Source of the DNA: Trochalopteron elliotii
Taxonomy: Eukaryota; Chordata; Aves; Passeriformes; Leiothrichidae
Length of the DNA stretch: 64,000 nt
Reading direction: 5' to 3'
Assembly (NCBI GenBank): GCA_024734555.1
Contig: JANPWX010000030.1
Coordinates: 1,970,500 to 2,034,499, forward strand
Shown: in pieces, positions 1-13,000 of the stretch
Layout of the letters: every line of letters starts with the position of its first letter
Position numbering within the stretch: the first letter of the stretch is position 1
Notes under the pieces: generated by a model
Seen by the model: the letters and a program-made list of their open reading frames with translations, nothing else
Databases searched by the model: none
What the model was told of the DNA's origin: nothing
Program-made: the position numbers and the translations under genes

Positions 1-3000
1 GGAAGAAGGAGCAGTGGGAAGGGAGTCCCACAAAGGGTCAGGACTTGGTGTACAGAGCAGAGCAGAAGATGAGTATGATAGATGTCATGGCACCATCACT
101 TCTCCACCTGTGGTGTTGGTGTAGCACAGGTTGGGAGTCACAGCATGGCTGTGTTACCTGAGCATCATCTTTTAGTGTCCTTACACGAGCACAGCTCTAA
201 ACAAGGCAGCAGCCAGAATGAGCTCCCCAAAATTTCTCTGTCCTCCCTACAACTAATGCTCACTTCCCAGGAATGCAGACATGCCTCTCAGTGTAGCTGC
301 AAACATCTCCTTGCTCAGACACCATCATTTTCTAGAATTAACCAAGGTACAGGGTAATCTGGGGATTACGCAGCACTGCCGGGGTCACAGAACTGCAATC
401 AACTGTATAGGACAGTGAGGATGCTCCAAAAAGGAGGGCAAGCATGGAAAAAGAGCGTTTGTAAGGCTTTACAGGGGCACTGAGTAACAGGGGCTGAGAT
501 ACTGTGGTTTTCCATGAAGAGTGCAACTAAAAAAGCTCTCAGAGAAGTTCTCTGTTTGCACAGACCCAGGCTGAGCTCTCCTGGAAGGACAGATCAAGGG
601 GATGGAGCTCCAGCAGACTTGCTGGACTTCAGTCTGTGGGTATCTTCTTCACTCTTTCTTTGGTGTAGCCTAGAGATGGTGGTTACTGTGGAACAAGATT
701 TGAAGCAGTCCAGCTAATACTTCTTGCATGTTAGCAGGATATATTCAGGCAGACTGGGGCTTAAAATTGCTATCCAAAGCAGCCCCTACTCCTTGCTATG
801 ATTAGGTGTCAGCTTTTACCGGAATTGAGAAACTTATATTTATTTTAGCTAGATTAGATCCTCCAGATCCGTGCACCAGTTTCAGACAGAGTTATTGTGG
901 TGTGAGTCTGTCATGGTACTTCTGATCTGGCTGGGCAGAACTGACAGAAAAGCCACAAGCACATTTCATTGCAGAAAAGATCAACCAGAAAAAGATCAGC
1001 AAGACAGAAGCAGCATGTCCCTGAGAGTGGGACTGTTGGATACTGTTGCTGGGTTACAGCCAGCTGATTTTCACACATCCCGCTCTTTTATTTTCATTGA
1101 TTTTTCAGTGTCTTTCAAAGATGGGTCTTTTTCACTTTGCCTCTCACTTTCACCCAAACTGAAGCATGCTTTGGTTCAAAGCAAATAGGCAATCCCCCAA
1201 TCTTATTTTATCCTACCAGATGTGGTATATGAAGTTTCCTACATTCACACAAAGAGGTCCACTCACTGCAACCAGACTGGACATCACTTGGGGACTGATC
1301 CAAGGACAGTCTATGGATTGCCTCCTATACAATGCACAGGTGAAGGATATGTCCTAGTGAAGCACCGGAAGACTTTCAGGACAGAGAAGACCCTCTGTCA
1401 CTGGTGTGTCACAGGTGTCTAAGAACAGGCTGAACCTGGGCTTCCTAAACCCACACATGTGGGTGCCCCCATCAACACTGACAACAGTATCAGGTGACAC
1501 AGAGACAACCTCCTGCCCTGTGATGATCCTCTTTAATTACATGGAGCTATTTTTGCTAACACAGCACACCACTTCAGGAGGAAGGTGCTCCCACAATAAA
1601 TTCATCACTACCCTCTTTCCTATCTTATTCACCCCCCTCAATTTTTCAGCTGCAAACCCTTTGCCCATAACAACATCCACCAAATATCTTCACCCTTCTG
1701 AACAAGGACCCCACAGCCATCACACCCCCACACTGCCAATAACCACTCCAGTCACCAGCCTATCTCCACTTGTCCCTTTACTTATCGAAACAGTGTCTGT
1801 AGGATAAAGCAGAGATGGCCACAACAGCAACATCTCCCAGCCCTTGAGCAGCCTGGCACTGGCACAGTGGTGTGCTGCAGCACTGACCTGCACATGTGCT
1901 GGAGGTGCAGGTGCAGGCACCATTGCCACATCACCCCTGAGCTCTGGCCCTTTTTAGAGGTGGGTTGGCAAACCTCTGGGTTAGTTTTTTGGGTGTATGT
2001 GTGTCATGGCTGATTTTGACAGATTTTAAACAGGGAGGAAAAACAGACACCCTCCTGAGAACCTTTCTGATTCCATTTTCCTTCAGGTTAATGTGCAGTA
2101 TAGGCCTGTATGGGCTGTTTTCACTAGAAACCAGGTTTCTCTCTGGCACTTTTATGGACCAGGTTAAGTCTGTGCCAGAGCTTTAGGTATTTGTTTTACT
2201 TTTTAACCTTTGCAATGAATTCATGCAGTTGCCTGTGTGAGCATGGCAGCGGTCACCTCCTTTGACTCTGCCAGGAAAATCTACAAGCCTTTTTTTTCCC
2301 AGTTAAAAGAAATAAATCCATTACTGAAGATGCTGCAAAAGACATTTCAGTGTTTTCTTTTGGTTAGTCTGAGAAAAGAAGGTGAGAAAGAAGCTTCAGG
2401 GATAATATTCACATGAAGAAGTTTGACTTAAACTGTTGACTCAGAAGTTGGCTTTGCCAGGGGTGGCAAGAATTAACTTCTCAAACCCTTGGGCATGCAG
2501 GCACAGAGTCTGCTGCAGTGCTTCCCGTTTAAGCAGCCATTTCAGCAGGTAGTCAGCAGGCAATGGGATAGGAAGGATATAAAGAACAACACAAACTGCA
2601 CATACAGCACATACACACATTCCAGACAGGTCTGAAAAATGGGCTGTGTGTTTGTTCTCTGCTCTTTTTTCTGAACGACTGTTTACACAATCCATCACAA
2701 AAGCAAAACGCTAGCTTGAATTGTCCCAAAGTCAAGCCACAGAGACTAACAGACAGTTTTCCAGGATATTTGCAAATAAATGTATCAACCCAGCTCCACA
2801 CACTGAGACATTTAATTAAGTTACTTGATTTTTGTTATTTTTCATACCACAGGAAAAAAATTCTCCCTTTGGCAGAGAGTCCTTCCTCCCTAGATCTCAA
2901 TCTCTGCCTAAGAGGATTTTTATGCACATAAACCTTGAATTGTCTTGGCGCACACAAATCACGGCGGATTTGGCTGCCCGATGATAGGACCTGCAGTAGC

Positions 3001-5190
3001 TTATTCCCATAAACCAGACATTTCAATGTGTGTGGAGCAACCCTGGGACTGTGATTGGCATGTGGTTACTTTCAACTAGCTTGTTTCTTCCATGGCTGGC
3101 ACAATGCCAGGAGAAGCATTTTAGTATTAAGGTGGTTGTGGAAAAGCAGTAGATGCAATTGCTGAGAAACAAAAAAAATATTGCTTTATGAAGTGTTTTG
3201 GCTCATTTACCAGTAGTAATTAATTTCTGATGACTAAGTGCCTGAGTTCAGGAAACAAAGGTTGTTTGTCTTGTACAGTTTCATTTGTCCGGTTTGGGAT
3301 GGATAGGATCCACTAAACCAACAGCCACATATGTAAGGTAGAAAACTCACAGAAATAGCTTTCTTCATATCAGCTAAATCAGGACCAGTATGCTTTAACT
3401 CTTTTGCCCTACACTTGTGATTTATTTCTTAAGCTACTCTATGTAAGAGGATGAGGAATATCAGCTTCACTCAGGTTGATCAGAGGTGTCCCACCTTCCC
3501 CAGATACTGATACCAGCCAGTATGGTGCATAGCCTCACTATAATTTCGGGGTTTCTACCATGGGGCAGTGGGGCGTTAGTGCTGTGGTTTCCTAGAACTT
3601 GCTCATCAACAAAAATGCACAAACAATTACTATGTATTATCCACTTTAACATTTTATCAGGACCCATTTAGCTGCACAGTGATAACTTTTAAGTTTGGGT
3701 AATTACATGGCATATATTTTTACTGCAGAGGTAGCAGGAGCTTCAAGCCATGGGTACCTGCTTCACCAAGTGTATTCTCCTTGGCTGGCCTCTCATATCC
3801 ACAGAGTTGGACCTTTTCTGAAATATTCAATCTGCTCTTTCCATAAATCTTGGGGCTCAGACTTGCAATGAAGTTATTGTCATTTAAGAAGTTTGCCCTA
3901 GCCTCCTGAGTCATTAGGACTGCAAAGGTGAAAGCTCCTCATCCACCTCTTTTTCCCCAACGTTTTATCTTTCAGTTGTGACAAGTTAAGAATTGAGCTC
4001 CCTGCTGCCAGCCCTCACTCAGCTGTTGCACATTGAATTGCTGCAGCAGAGCATTGTGCTCAGGACCTGAATGCGCTGATTTATCAAGTGTGACATGCTA
4101 CTGATGGCTTCTTCTTGTGCCTGTGAATCTGGGTGTACTAGTGGTATACAAAACAATAAAGGATTGCTTGTCTTTGTGATGATTTTGGTCATTAAAATAA
4201 ATTATATCAGAGTATATGATGAGGAAATGGAGTATGGATGGATGAGTAGATGGATGAGGAAATAGTATTTGATATCTGTACCCTTTAGAGGTGAATGATC
4301 TCTGAATTTAGATGAAATTATCATTTTTAAAAGGCAGAACATGAACTAACAAGACCATTGGGTAACACATATATAGTGTTTAAAAATATCTGAACTTTTT
4401 TGTGTGAGAAAAAAAACCAAAGAAATGCTTTATCATACTGGATTTATCATACTTTTATCTGCAGAAGAAATGCTGCTTCCAAGTTTATGGCAGTGGAGTT
4501 TTAGATGAGCACAGATTTCAAAGTCCGGAGTAAAGGAAAGGGAATTGCATCTGATCAGTTACAGCATGACAGAACAGCACATCATGCACTTCTCTGTCTG
4601 AGAGAAGACATCTCTCAGTCTGCTACATCTGCAAGTACTCTTACTGAAAGGTAAATTAACCATCTCCACTTGTCCTGATCAATGCATCAATTGCAAGAAA
4701 CTGTCAGATACCTGAAACCAATAGCAGATTTTTGGTTAAGACTCAGGAATGAGCCAAAACTAAAAATTCAAGGCAAAGAGCCTTGAATAGAGCCTCGTAA
4801 GTTGTGTCATTCATCTCCTGAAAACATGAAACTGAGGTAAAAGCCATCCCAAATCGGGTCCCAAAGGCTGTCCCAGGAGGGTGGCAGGTGACTCCTGTGA
4901 CACTGCACCAGGCAGACTGGGTCACTCATCAGACTTACAATGAGTTGTCCAGGCTTGGGCATTGTCCTGCTGGGACAATTTGTGCTGGTGAGGGCCTTGG
5001 CACATGGCCTGGCCTCTGAGGAAGGGACCCACCAGTGCCTTCCTCTGAGCCACCTTTCTCCTGGAAAACGGGAGTGAGGGAGAAGGGAGTTATTTAATGT
5101 GTAGCCTGATTCATGGATACTATGTACACCCTTACTGGAGATCTGGGAGAGCTCCTGCACCTCTGCACTGGGACCAAATGGAGCCTGACA
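1..5190. other. Unique sequence, no gene recognised
   Basis: I see no convincing exon, RNA gene or mobile element here. Open frames are short, overlap on both strands and resemble no protein I know. Small local structures are a partial tandem duplication near 4218-4269 (GATGAGGAAAT repeated, with GGAT-rich sequence between) and a repeated TTTATCATACT unit near 4429-4456. Both look like replication-slippage products. The last 400 bases become gradually richer in G and C toward the block at 5.2-5.9 kb. Confidence 0.6.
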
Positions 5191-5199
5191 TGAGACAAG

Positions 5200-5255
5200 T
5201 GTCGCGACATTACCGGGCCATATAAAGAAATCCTGAGTCCCGTGAGCCCAGTTCC
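5200..5255 (+). promoter_or_regulatory. Candidate TATA core promoter with TCGCGA palindrome
   Basis: A perfect 10-bp palindrome, TGTCGCGACA (5200-5209), is followed 11 bases later by TATAAA (5221-5226) in the context CCATATAAAG. A start site would then be expected near 5250. The sequence is more GC-rich than its surroundings, and a CpG-rich block begins about 250 bases downstream. TATA-like strings arise by chance in AT-rich DNA. What sets this one apart is the moderate GC context and the two CpGs in the palindrome, which resembles but does not equal the TCTCGCGAGA promoter element. No transcript or coding exon can be tied to it. Confidence 0.25.
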
Positions 5256-5509
5256 ACCTGCTCAGTGGGAGTCTTTCTAGAGCACCACAGGATTTCCCCC
5301 ACCAGGAAACTGCATTACAGAGCGGGACACCATCTCAGCTTTCCCTCTCATTCCTGGCTCTTTTCATCTTGTGGTTGCTATGCCACTGAAACAAAATGTT
5401 CTTCCTGACAACAGAGCTAAGCAAAGCTCAGTTTCTGCAAGATCATTATTCCAGCTCTCATCTTGTCCTCAGACTTCCCGTGGATCTCCCTGTGAGCACT
5501 GGCACTCAG

Positions 5510-5855
5510 AGCACACCGGCGCTGGGAGGAAGACAGAAAGCAGAAAGGAGACACTGCTTTCCAAGCGCCCCGCTGGCACCCTCAGATCTTCGGGCTCTTT
5601 ATCTCAGCCCCAGGCTTTATTTGTGACCCTCAGCAGCGCCGGTGTCTCGGCCAGCAGCAGCTCGGCGGTAACCCCGGAGCAGGGCTCTATTCCCGGCCGG
5701 GGCCCGGGGCAGCTGTGGCCGTGGGCACAAAGCCACACGTGGGAAGGTGGCAGAGCACGGTGATCCCATCCCACCGAGCAGCCCCGGGCCTTCAGGGGAA
5801 CTGCGGTGCTCAGACATGAGCAGATGATTAAAAATAACCTAATCGGGCCCGAGGA
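5510..5855. promoter_or_regulatory. CpG-island-like block
   Basis: By eye this block of about 345 bases holds roughly 20 CpG dinucleotides and is clearly above 60% G+C between about 5570 and 5800, while the flanking kilobases hold very few CpGs. The densest part is 5636-5715, with CCGG, CGGCGG and CCCGGCCGGGG clusters. Such blocks in vertebrates usually mark promoters or other unmethylated regulatory DNA. A plus-strand open frame of 130 codons (5371-5763) runs through it. It looks like a by-product of low stop-codon density in GC-rich DNA and I do not call it a gene. The sequence AAGGTGGCAG at 5744-5753 matches half of a CTCF motif. Confidence 0.45.
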
Positions 5856-7796
5856 TTGAAAGGGTTAGAAAAAATTCCTGTCTGGAAATGTAGAGGAATA
5901 ATCAGCGCTAAGCAGGCATGGAGTAAGCAGTGATAAGCCATGTGGGAAGCCTTTGCCACCAGAAGCCATGCTGCTGGTTGCAGCTGTAGCTCTGCCTGTG
6001 CTCGTTTTCCTTCTGTAGCCACAGCAGTGTCAGAAATGAAAAAGTGGAAATTTTATCTTTCTTTGGTTTGTTTCCTCTCTGTCAAAAGGGCTGCCACACA
6101 CTTGGCTCAATAAACTCAGTTCAACTTCTGCATGGAGCAATTCAGGAAAACACACATTAGAAGGAAAGCAGGGAAAGGCAAAAGTCGCTAAGATTCACCC
6201 ATGACCCTCAAGAGATCCCAACTCATGACCAAAGCTTTTCCTAGGAAATCTGCCACATGCCAAATGTTAAACTTCTGTCTGGTATAATCAGCTTCAAACC
6301 CAGGTAAAGATTCAGGTAAATTGCGTAAGCTATAGGGCAAAAAAGACATTAAAAAGAAGCAAGAGAAAATGTTGGAAAGGTCTCAAAATTTTTTACTGGA
6401 ATATGTTAGCAAATGATATATTTTTAATTCTTCAGCATCTCTTTTCAATTTAAAACGAAAACTGTATATACAAAAAGCCTGCAGACACTGACAGATGTTT
6501 TCCTTTTAAGTATTTATGTTTCTAAAAAGAAAACCACTGTGGGAAATAGTGATCAAAACAACATTTTATTTTTTGCCAGAAATCACTTTTTGTTCCATAT
6601 TGGTTTCAAGCCTGTGCTTTCCTGAGTTCAGAGGAGCCCTCTGTGCCTGAGCCATGCCACCTGACTGCAAACAGTGCTGAGGATAACACATTTTTCCCAT
6701 TTTGGAAATTTTTCCTGCTTAATAGAGGGAAAATCCATTGAAATGGGAATTTCTAGCAGAGGATCTAATAACTTAAGGCACTAGCATAAGTTTTTTCTGA
6801 ACTCACCCAGTGCAGAGATCCAACAACTGAGGACATTGAAGGCTGGAATATATGGCTGAATTAAAAATAGTTTTACTGTCCTTTGAATGGACAAGTAAGG
6901 CTACAGTAGTCAGTCTCAGAGCTGCCTCTACCTCCTGCTATTCCCGAAGGCAGCTTCCTGAGCAGTCTTATCTATTTTATAGGGTTTCATATGGCTCTTT
7001 GCATGCATGAATTTCATCTTGCCTCGTATCTGAAGAGTTACTGAGTTAACGTGTTGTACATGCAAAACTTGATTCCTAACACATCTGCAAAACCACTGCC
7101 TGCATCCAGCTCCCACACAGCAATAGGGAAGCCACCTAGCTCCTGTAGCATTGTGACCTGCAAGTCACTCTTCAAACTTGTCACTCCAAAATACCTTTTG
7201 ACTTGTAGGCCATTTCTTGGGGCACTACTCTTAGGTGTTGTGGGGTGAGTCAACCCTCTAGCTGCTCCCTCCTGTTGGATAACTGTTGGGCTCAGAAAAA
7301 TTGGAACATCTTCAAGAAAATGCAGGGAAAATAGAAATCCATGTGGAGAAACTGAATAATAAATAGCTGCAGCAGAAATGCCTGATTAGTTGCAACTGTA
7401 AGGTCCCCCAGTTCTGGCGCACCTGGCTGTGAATTGAAGGGGCCTATAGCTGCCTCAGAGTCAGTTTTGGCCTTTTTTTACTTTCTTCTTAATTCTCTAA
7501 GAATATTAGGCAAATAAGTTTTAGATGTCTTTGTGATGTTATTGCTCATGTGTAACAATTTTTGCCACTTCACTGACTGTTTTTCTATATTTGCATAGTG
7601 TCTGAGGTTTTTTAGCATGCTGGGTAGATTGCTCTGTGAACAAGACAGGTTTCCCATGACAGCATGATACACCGAGGGGCAGAGCAAAGCTGCTGTACTC
7701 CCTACCTTGTGTCCAAGATCTTCACTGAGTTCACCCTCTTTCATGTCTACATCCTTTGAAAAGGATGAGAAAATAATTTCTTCTCCTCCTTAATAA
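5856..7796. other. Unique sequence, no gene recognised
   Basis: AT-rich sequence without a recognisable exon or repeat. A GCCACCTAG string near 7131-7139 matches part of a reverse-strand CTCF motif but the outer positions do not fit. Confidence 0.6.
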
Positions 7797-7890
7797 TGGT
7801 TATCAACACCATTCTCATTCCAGATTCAAAACACAGCACTGTAACAGCTACTGAGAAGAAATTAACTCTACCCTAACTGAAACCAGGACA
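7797..7890 (-). mobile_element. Endogenous retrovirus LTR, 5' end fragment
   Basis: Read on the minus strand, the segment begins at 7890 with TGTCCTGGTTTCAG and continues through AGAGTTAATTTCTTCTCAGTAG, ACAGTGCTGTGTTTTG and GTGTTGATAACC. The same order of motifs is visible in the larger LTR at 27425-27974 and, more diverged, in the one at 34618-34993. That internal homology is the main evidence. Similarity stops near 7797, so only about 95 bases of the U3 end survive, by truncation or because the rest has decayed. There is no coding sequence. The family is of the kind abundant in songbird genomes; I do not assign an exact family name. Confidence 0.75.
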
Positions 7891-9940
7891 GGAGCCCAGA
7901 AAAAATATCCCTAGGAAACAGACATTTGCTATAGTCTGACTCAGCAGCAAATGCGGTAACTCACTGAATGCTGGCAGAACACCACTTAAGACAAGTCATA
8001 AAAGTAAGAAAAGGTTTGGTTGACTGCACGTGCTGCTTCTTGCTCTGAATCTGTCTGGTGAATGGAGAATTCAGTCTCTAGTATGGCCAAACCAGCATGT
8101 TCTACAATGTGAAGTTGCTTGGATAAGCATCCTCCTGAAAAGAATTAAAAGTTTGCAATAAATTTCAATGTGGTTATGCATTTCAATTCTTTTTTTTCTG
8201 GTCATTTGGTCAAAAAAGGTTTCAAATACTTTGGTGTGAAATTCTGAGAAATATACTTGCAAATTCTAGGGCCAAAAGTTCCTAGAAACTTCTACAGGAT
8301 GCAACCAATCAATTTCCTCAGACAAGCAGAGCATAATTCACTTACAGCATTCACTAGATCTGCTTCTGTCAAACTTGTCTAATTTTTAAGCTAAAGATTG
8401 CTTACCTTAAGTAACGTTGACTTCTTTTTGACACTGAGAGACACACCAAAAAAATGAGGCGAAATTACCATTATACAAAACTCCAAGCAAATTCTCAAAA
8501 TAGCCTGATCAAAAATAGGAATAATTTTCTCTAAGTACCACAAGATTAAATAATAATAATACCACTTGGTTGTCTTCTAATTGCATTCTGCTTCTTTGAA
8601 CAATTAGATGCACTTACGTTTTCAGGCACTTTTTTGCCAACATGAGGATTAGAAATGAATGCTTTACTTTTTAAATGCAATTAAGACAAGCAAACAAACA
8701 CTCTCAGCTTCAGTTGGCATAAATCAGTCATACTAGTGGAATTACAGTCTATGCTGAGCTGTTTCAGTTAATAATCACAGGTTCTCCCATACATCTTTTT
8801 GCCACTTCATTTATCTCATATGCTGCTTCTTTCCCATTTCTATAATGAATTCTAAAGAATTAAGATATGAGTTGTTGCAAAGAAACATGTTTTCCTTCGG
8901 ACAGCCTGAACCCTTTGTCTCGAATGATAACTGATGCAGCTGCAGGATAAAACGTTTGTCCCTGCAAGAGGTCTTCTCTTAGTGTCTATAACTACTCATA
9001 GTAAACATTCTCAAAACCTTAAGCAGTGAACTTAGGGTCTCACTGTGGTCTTGCAACACACCACAACTGATTGCAGTGCAGCAGCAGTGCCATAAGACCT
9101 CAGGTTAGGCCAAAATTAGCCTCACAGGCTCCAGTGACCCAATATGCATCTACAGGGGACAACCAACACAGCTGTAGGAGTGCAAACACATCCATTTTTA
9201 TCTCTCTGCTGCTTCTGCCTTGGTTTTGTTTGTCTTGCTCTTCTTGCTGCTTTTCTTTTATGGGTCACTTGGGAGTCAAGGTGGGGGTGCTGGATCCCAG
9301 CCTGGGAAAGCTGCAGTTCCTTTTGTGTTTACCTGTTTGGACTCACTGATTCTCTACAGGCTTGGAGGACTCTGTGTGCTCTTTTTTTGCTGGAATCCAG
9401 ACCTTTTCCTTCTCTCAGAAAACAAGCCAGCCAAGACCCAAGACTGAAAGAACTGAAGATAAATTGAAGAGTCACAGATTTTTGTGGCCTTGGCACTCTG
9501 CTCTACCCCCACTTTAGGGAGCTTGTTCCTGTTTCCCTTTCTCAATCACCTTTGTTGGGGCAGGAACAAGTCTTAAGTAGTGCAAGCAGACTCCTCACAA
9601 TGATTATTTCTCAACTCGATAGTCCTGTAACATGTAAAATGCTCATAGCATTTTATAGCCACAAATACCTTAACTCTCTCTTGGTGCCTGGTTGCCAGAA
9701 TAGCTAAGAAGTGCTAAGTGAAAGGTCTATTTTACATTAGTCATAATCCCTTTTAAACTGAGTCCTTCAATTTGTAATTTCCTGCCCTAAACTACTGGTG
9801 TGTCTTTTTGTTTAACTTCTATGTTGAAAATACCTCATTTCAGATATTTTAACACAGTAATGTTTCTACATAAGTTTAAAAATTCCAATTATAATATAAT
9901 TCTGGAGTCCAAAACTGCTTTATGGTCTGGCTCACTGCAT
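7891..9940. other. Unique sequence, no gene recognised
   Basis: AT-rich sequence with no recognisable exon, RNA gene or mobile element. Three overlapping plus-strand open frames at 9071-9467 occupy the same stretch in different frames and have low-complexity translations (leucine, phenylalanine, cysteine), so I treat them as chance. Confidence 0.6.
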
Positions 9941-9992
9941 CTTTTTTCTTTTTCTTTTTCTTTTTCTTTTTCTTTTTCTTTTTCTTTTTCTT
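9941..9992 (+). repeat. (CTTTTT)n microsatellite
   Basis: About eight copies of a CTTTTT hexamer, nearly perfect, on the plus strand (GAAAAA on the minus strand). It runs directly into an assembly gap at 9993-9999. All bases are pyrimidines on one strand, which permits triplex (H-DNA) structures and often causes sequencing failure. Confidence 0.95.
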
Positions 9993-9999
9993 NNNNNNN
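9993..9999. other. Assembly gap (7 N)
   Basis: Seven unresolved bases lie exactly at the junction of two different pyrimidine microsatellites. The real length of the missing sequence is probably not seven. Confidence 0.97.
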
Positions 10000-10046
10000 T
10001 TCTTCTTCTTCTTCTTCTTCTTCTTCTTCTTCTTCTTCTTCTTCTT
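10000..10046 (+). repeat. (TTC)n microsatellite
   Basis: About fifteen perfect copies of TTC (GAA on the minus strand) follow the gap directly. The apparent poly-Ser, poly-Phe or poly-Glu open frames through it on either strand are products of the repeat and not genes. GAA/TTC tracts are prone to length change and triplex formation. Confidence 0.95.
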
Positions 10047-13000
10047 TTATTCTGTTATAAAAAGCAAATTCCAGTTGTGAATTCATGAGCTGTAATAGAA
10101 AGAGCATGCATATCTCAGCTCAATAGACTGCAAGTACAATTTACAGTTTATGAAGGGGAATTCTTTCCATAGATTTTTTTTCTTCTAGTTCACCAGACAG
10201 AAGCAATTTTCTGGTGTATTCTTTTCAGAGGTTTTGTTTCAGCAATAGACCAGGTTCCCCTCACTGCCACCCAAGGATCGCAAAATGCTGGCAACGTTTC
10301 AGCTAATGATAATGCTTTTCAAACATGTAGAGCACATTCCAGTATAGAACTGCTGGTATTTAGGGGAAGAGCACAGAGGAGAAATAAAAATCAAGAAACA
10401 GGAGAGAAGGTGACCCTCACTTCATGATACTGTCAGCCAGAGTAAATTGTACCTGTTCTACAGGTACCTGTGGCTTTTCATGTGCAGAGGGTGGTCTAGG
10501 GAGAACCTAGAAATTCCCTGTCTCTGAGGGTAGATATGACTCTTTGATGTCACCCTTCCATCCAATACTGTGCATGGGCTACAACACAGGAAAAGGGAAA
10601 GCTTAGACTTTTCTAGAAGACAGCTCTGAGTGAGCACTGAGGTTCTGGAGTGGCTAGTACCTCACACACCCCTTCTCCTTTCACCATCAGTGTTGGTGCA
10701 TAAAGGCCACGACCAGATGGGGTTTGGTGTATGAGAAATTGACAACATCAAACTGAAAGGCCCTGAACAAGGCACTGATAATGATGTTTTTCACTCTTGC
10801 CCTCCAGAGAATCTCAGTCTTTCTCAAATAGCACAGAAAGGAACCTCTTGAAGCATCAGGGGAATATAATAAATGCAACTGCAATACTACATCTGTAGAG
10901 GAACACGTAAGAGTACTGTGAGGGAAAAAAAAGACAAAGAGAGAAGGTTAAAACTTTATATTTGCAGAAATAAAATATAATCATATAGATTTAGCCATGC
11001 CAATATTAAAATTCATTTCTTGTCCAAAACATAATATTTTGCCTGTTTCACAAGTTCAGAAGTGAATTCTCAAGAGATTTAAACCATAATTTTTTTTATC
11101 TTACATAAAACAGAAGCATTCAAGTATTTATATATTCTTCTATTCCAAATCTTACTACCTTTGCAACATATCTCAGTTTCCTCTGCTTTTTTGATTGCAT
11201 AGTGAAAATGATACAATTTGTATGTATTGCTTTGTAAGTCTGTCTTCTGTCAGTATTACAGTAGCCATGGTTCAAACATTTTAAGATAAAATTCACCAGT
11301 GCAGAGAGATTAGAAAGCAGAAAACATTTAAAGTGGCTTCATAAATTCTGCATCTCTTCAGAAGTTTTCCATTAAAATTTCTAACCACAGCAAAATGCCC
11401 CATTGGTTCAGACTGACAATTCATCCGTTATCTGACCAACAGAAGATATGTACAGGTACTTTGGGAAAAAGAATATAAAACAAGCCATATCAGAAATGGG
11501 TGCTGGTATCCCCCTCCTACCCACAGCCTTTGTGCAGTACTCTACATTATATTTCACCTATAATTTTATTCCTCTGTTGCCCCATACTGTGATATCACAC
11601 TCCAGTTTCTTACTGTATTGCAGAAGGTTTAAACTATACATTATTCCCATGTGCAATAGCTTAGTGACATTATGTTTGAGATTCTTCAGAATTCATGGCA
11701 CCTTCAGTATCTAGTCCTGCTGATCTCTAAAGTTTGTCCTTCTTCACCCAAAAGCCTGAAATGGAAATACCTCCAAGAAATTGTTAAGGTTTGCACAGTA
11801 GCCTGACCTGAAAAATATGTCGAGTTTTCTGCTTTGCAAAGACTTTCTTTATGTCTAAGGCATTCTCCAGCCAATGAAAGGGAAAGGCGTCATGTCTTTT
11901 TCCAGGATCCCCCCTTCCTTCAGCCTGTGCCTTGATGCACAGACAGCATCACCCAGCAAGCAGCTTGCTGCAAGGGATTCACAGCAGCAGTTTATTTCTG
12001 GGCCCCTCACCGTGTTTGGCCAGCCTTCTCTCCGTGGCATTTACCTCATCAGGAGAAAAATGGTTTCGTGACCTTCTCTATTCTAATCTAATTGCTTTTG
12101 GTTTGTGGCTGCAAGGTACCCCAGGCAGAGAGTCAGCTGTTTAGCATTACACCCCAAAAAATCTATATATAGTCTATGCATGCTGCCACTCCAGCCTCAG
12201 CATTATCTGTAATGTCAATGAAGTCTGCGTCCATTGAGGTCTGGTACTGGGTCTGCCCCATAGGTGTCTCACAGTTGAATGGGTACTGAAGGAATTTTGC
12301 AACAGTCTATCAGAAAAAAACATGATCTAGGCATGTTTTATGGAGTATTTAAAGTAAGAGATATAAAAAATGAAAACATTTGAGGAGCAGGAGAAAAAAA
12401 ACACTTCATTTTTAAATTACAGAGGGAAAAGGGAGTATTCTGCTGGAGCTGAACTATGCATTCTGATGCAATAAATTTCCATTTCCTAGCAGTTAATCCT
12501 GGATTCCCACTTTCCATGATTGTGATTCCTAAAAAGCAAGAGGAAGTAATTACCTCATAGATATGAATTTAAGTGAGGCTAGATGAGTCACTAGAAATAT
12601 CATGAGAGAGCCCTCCTGGAGTGATAAGTCTGAATTAGATGGATTACAGGATCTTTCTAGCTCCAGCTTCCATGCCTTAACTAAGATTTTCCGTAATTTA
12701 CTAAGAGTGTTATTCACAACTTTTCCCCACATGCACACTCCTCTTTAGAAAATCTAATATTGGCTATGTCAGGAGAATGGATGCAGATTTTCTTGAGTCT
12801 TTGTCCTCATTCAGGTTTATCCACTCCCTCTTCCTCAGAGGTGTGCAGAGCAGTCTGTAGCTTGGCTATAGATGACAAATATGCATAATTTTGAACAACA
12901 CAGGGGAGCTCGTTCTGGACTTTTCTCAGCTCTTTTCAGTATTTTCCTCAACTTCCTTATCATTCCCAGTCCACAATAATTTGCCTTTATTTTTTACTGC

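Noticed and set aside
4880..4900. GGAGGGTGGCAGG as a second CTCF motif
   Set aside because: The G-rich core fits, but the upstream positions do not match when aligned to the consensus without gaps.
5371..5763. 130-codon plus-strand frame through the CpG-rich block
   Set aside because: GC-rich DNA has few stop triplets and the translation is low-complexity Ser/Pro/Gly with no domain. Several other frames are open at the same place.
10530..10575. Possible eroded CR1 3' end
   Set aside because: Only CTTCCATCC and a distant ACTGTGC resemble landmarks, which is too little to separate from chance.
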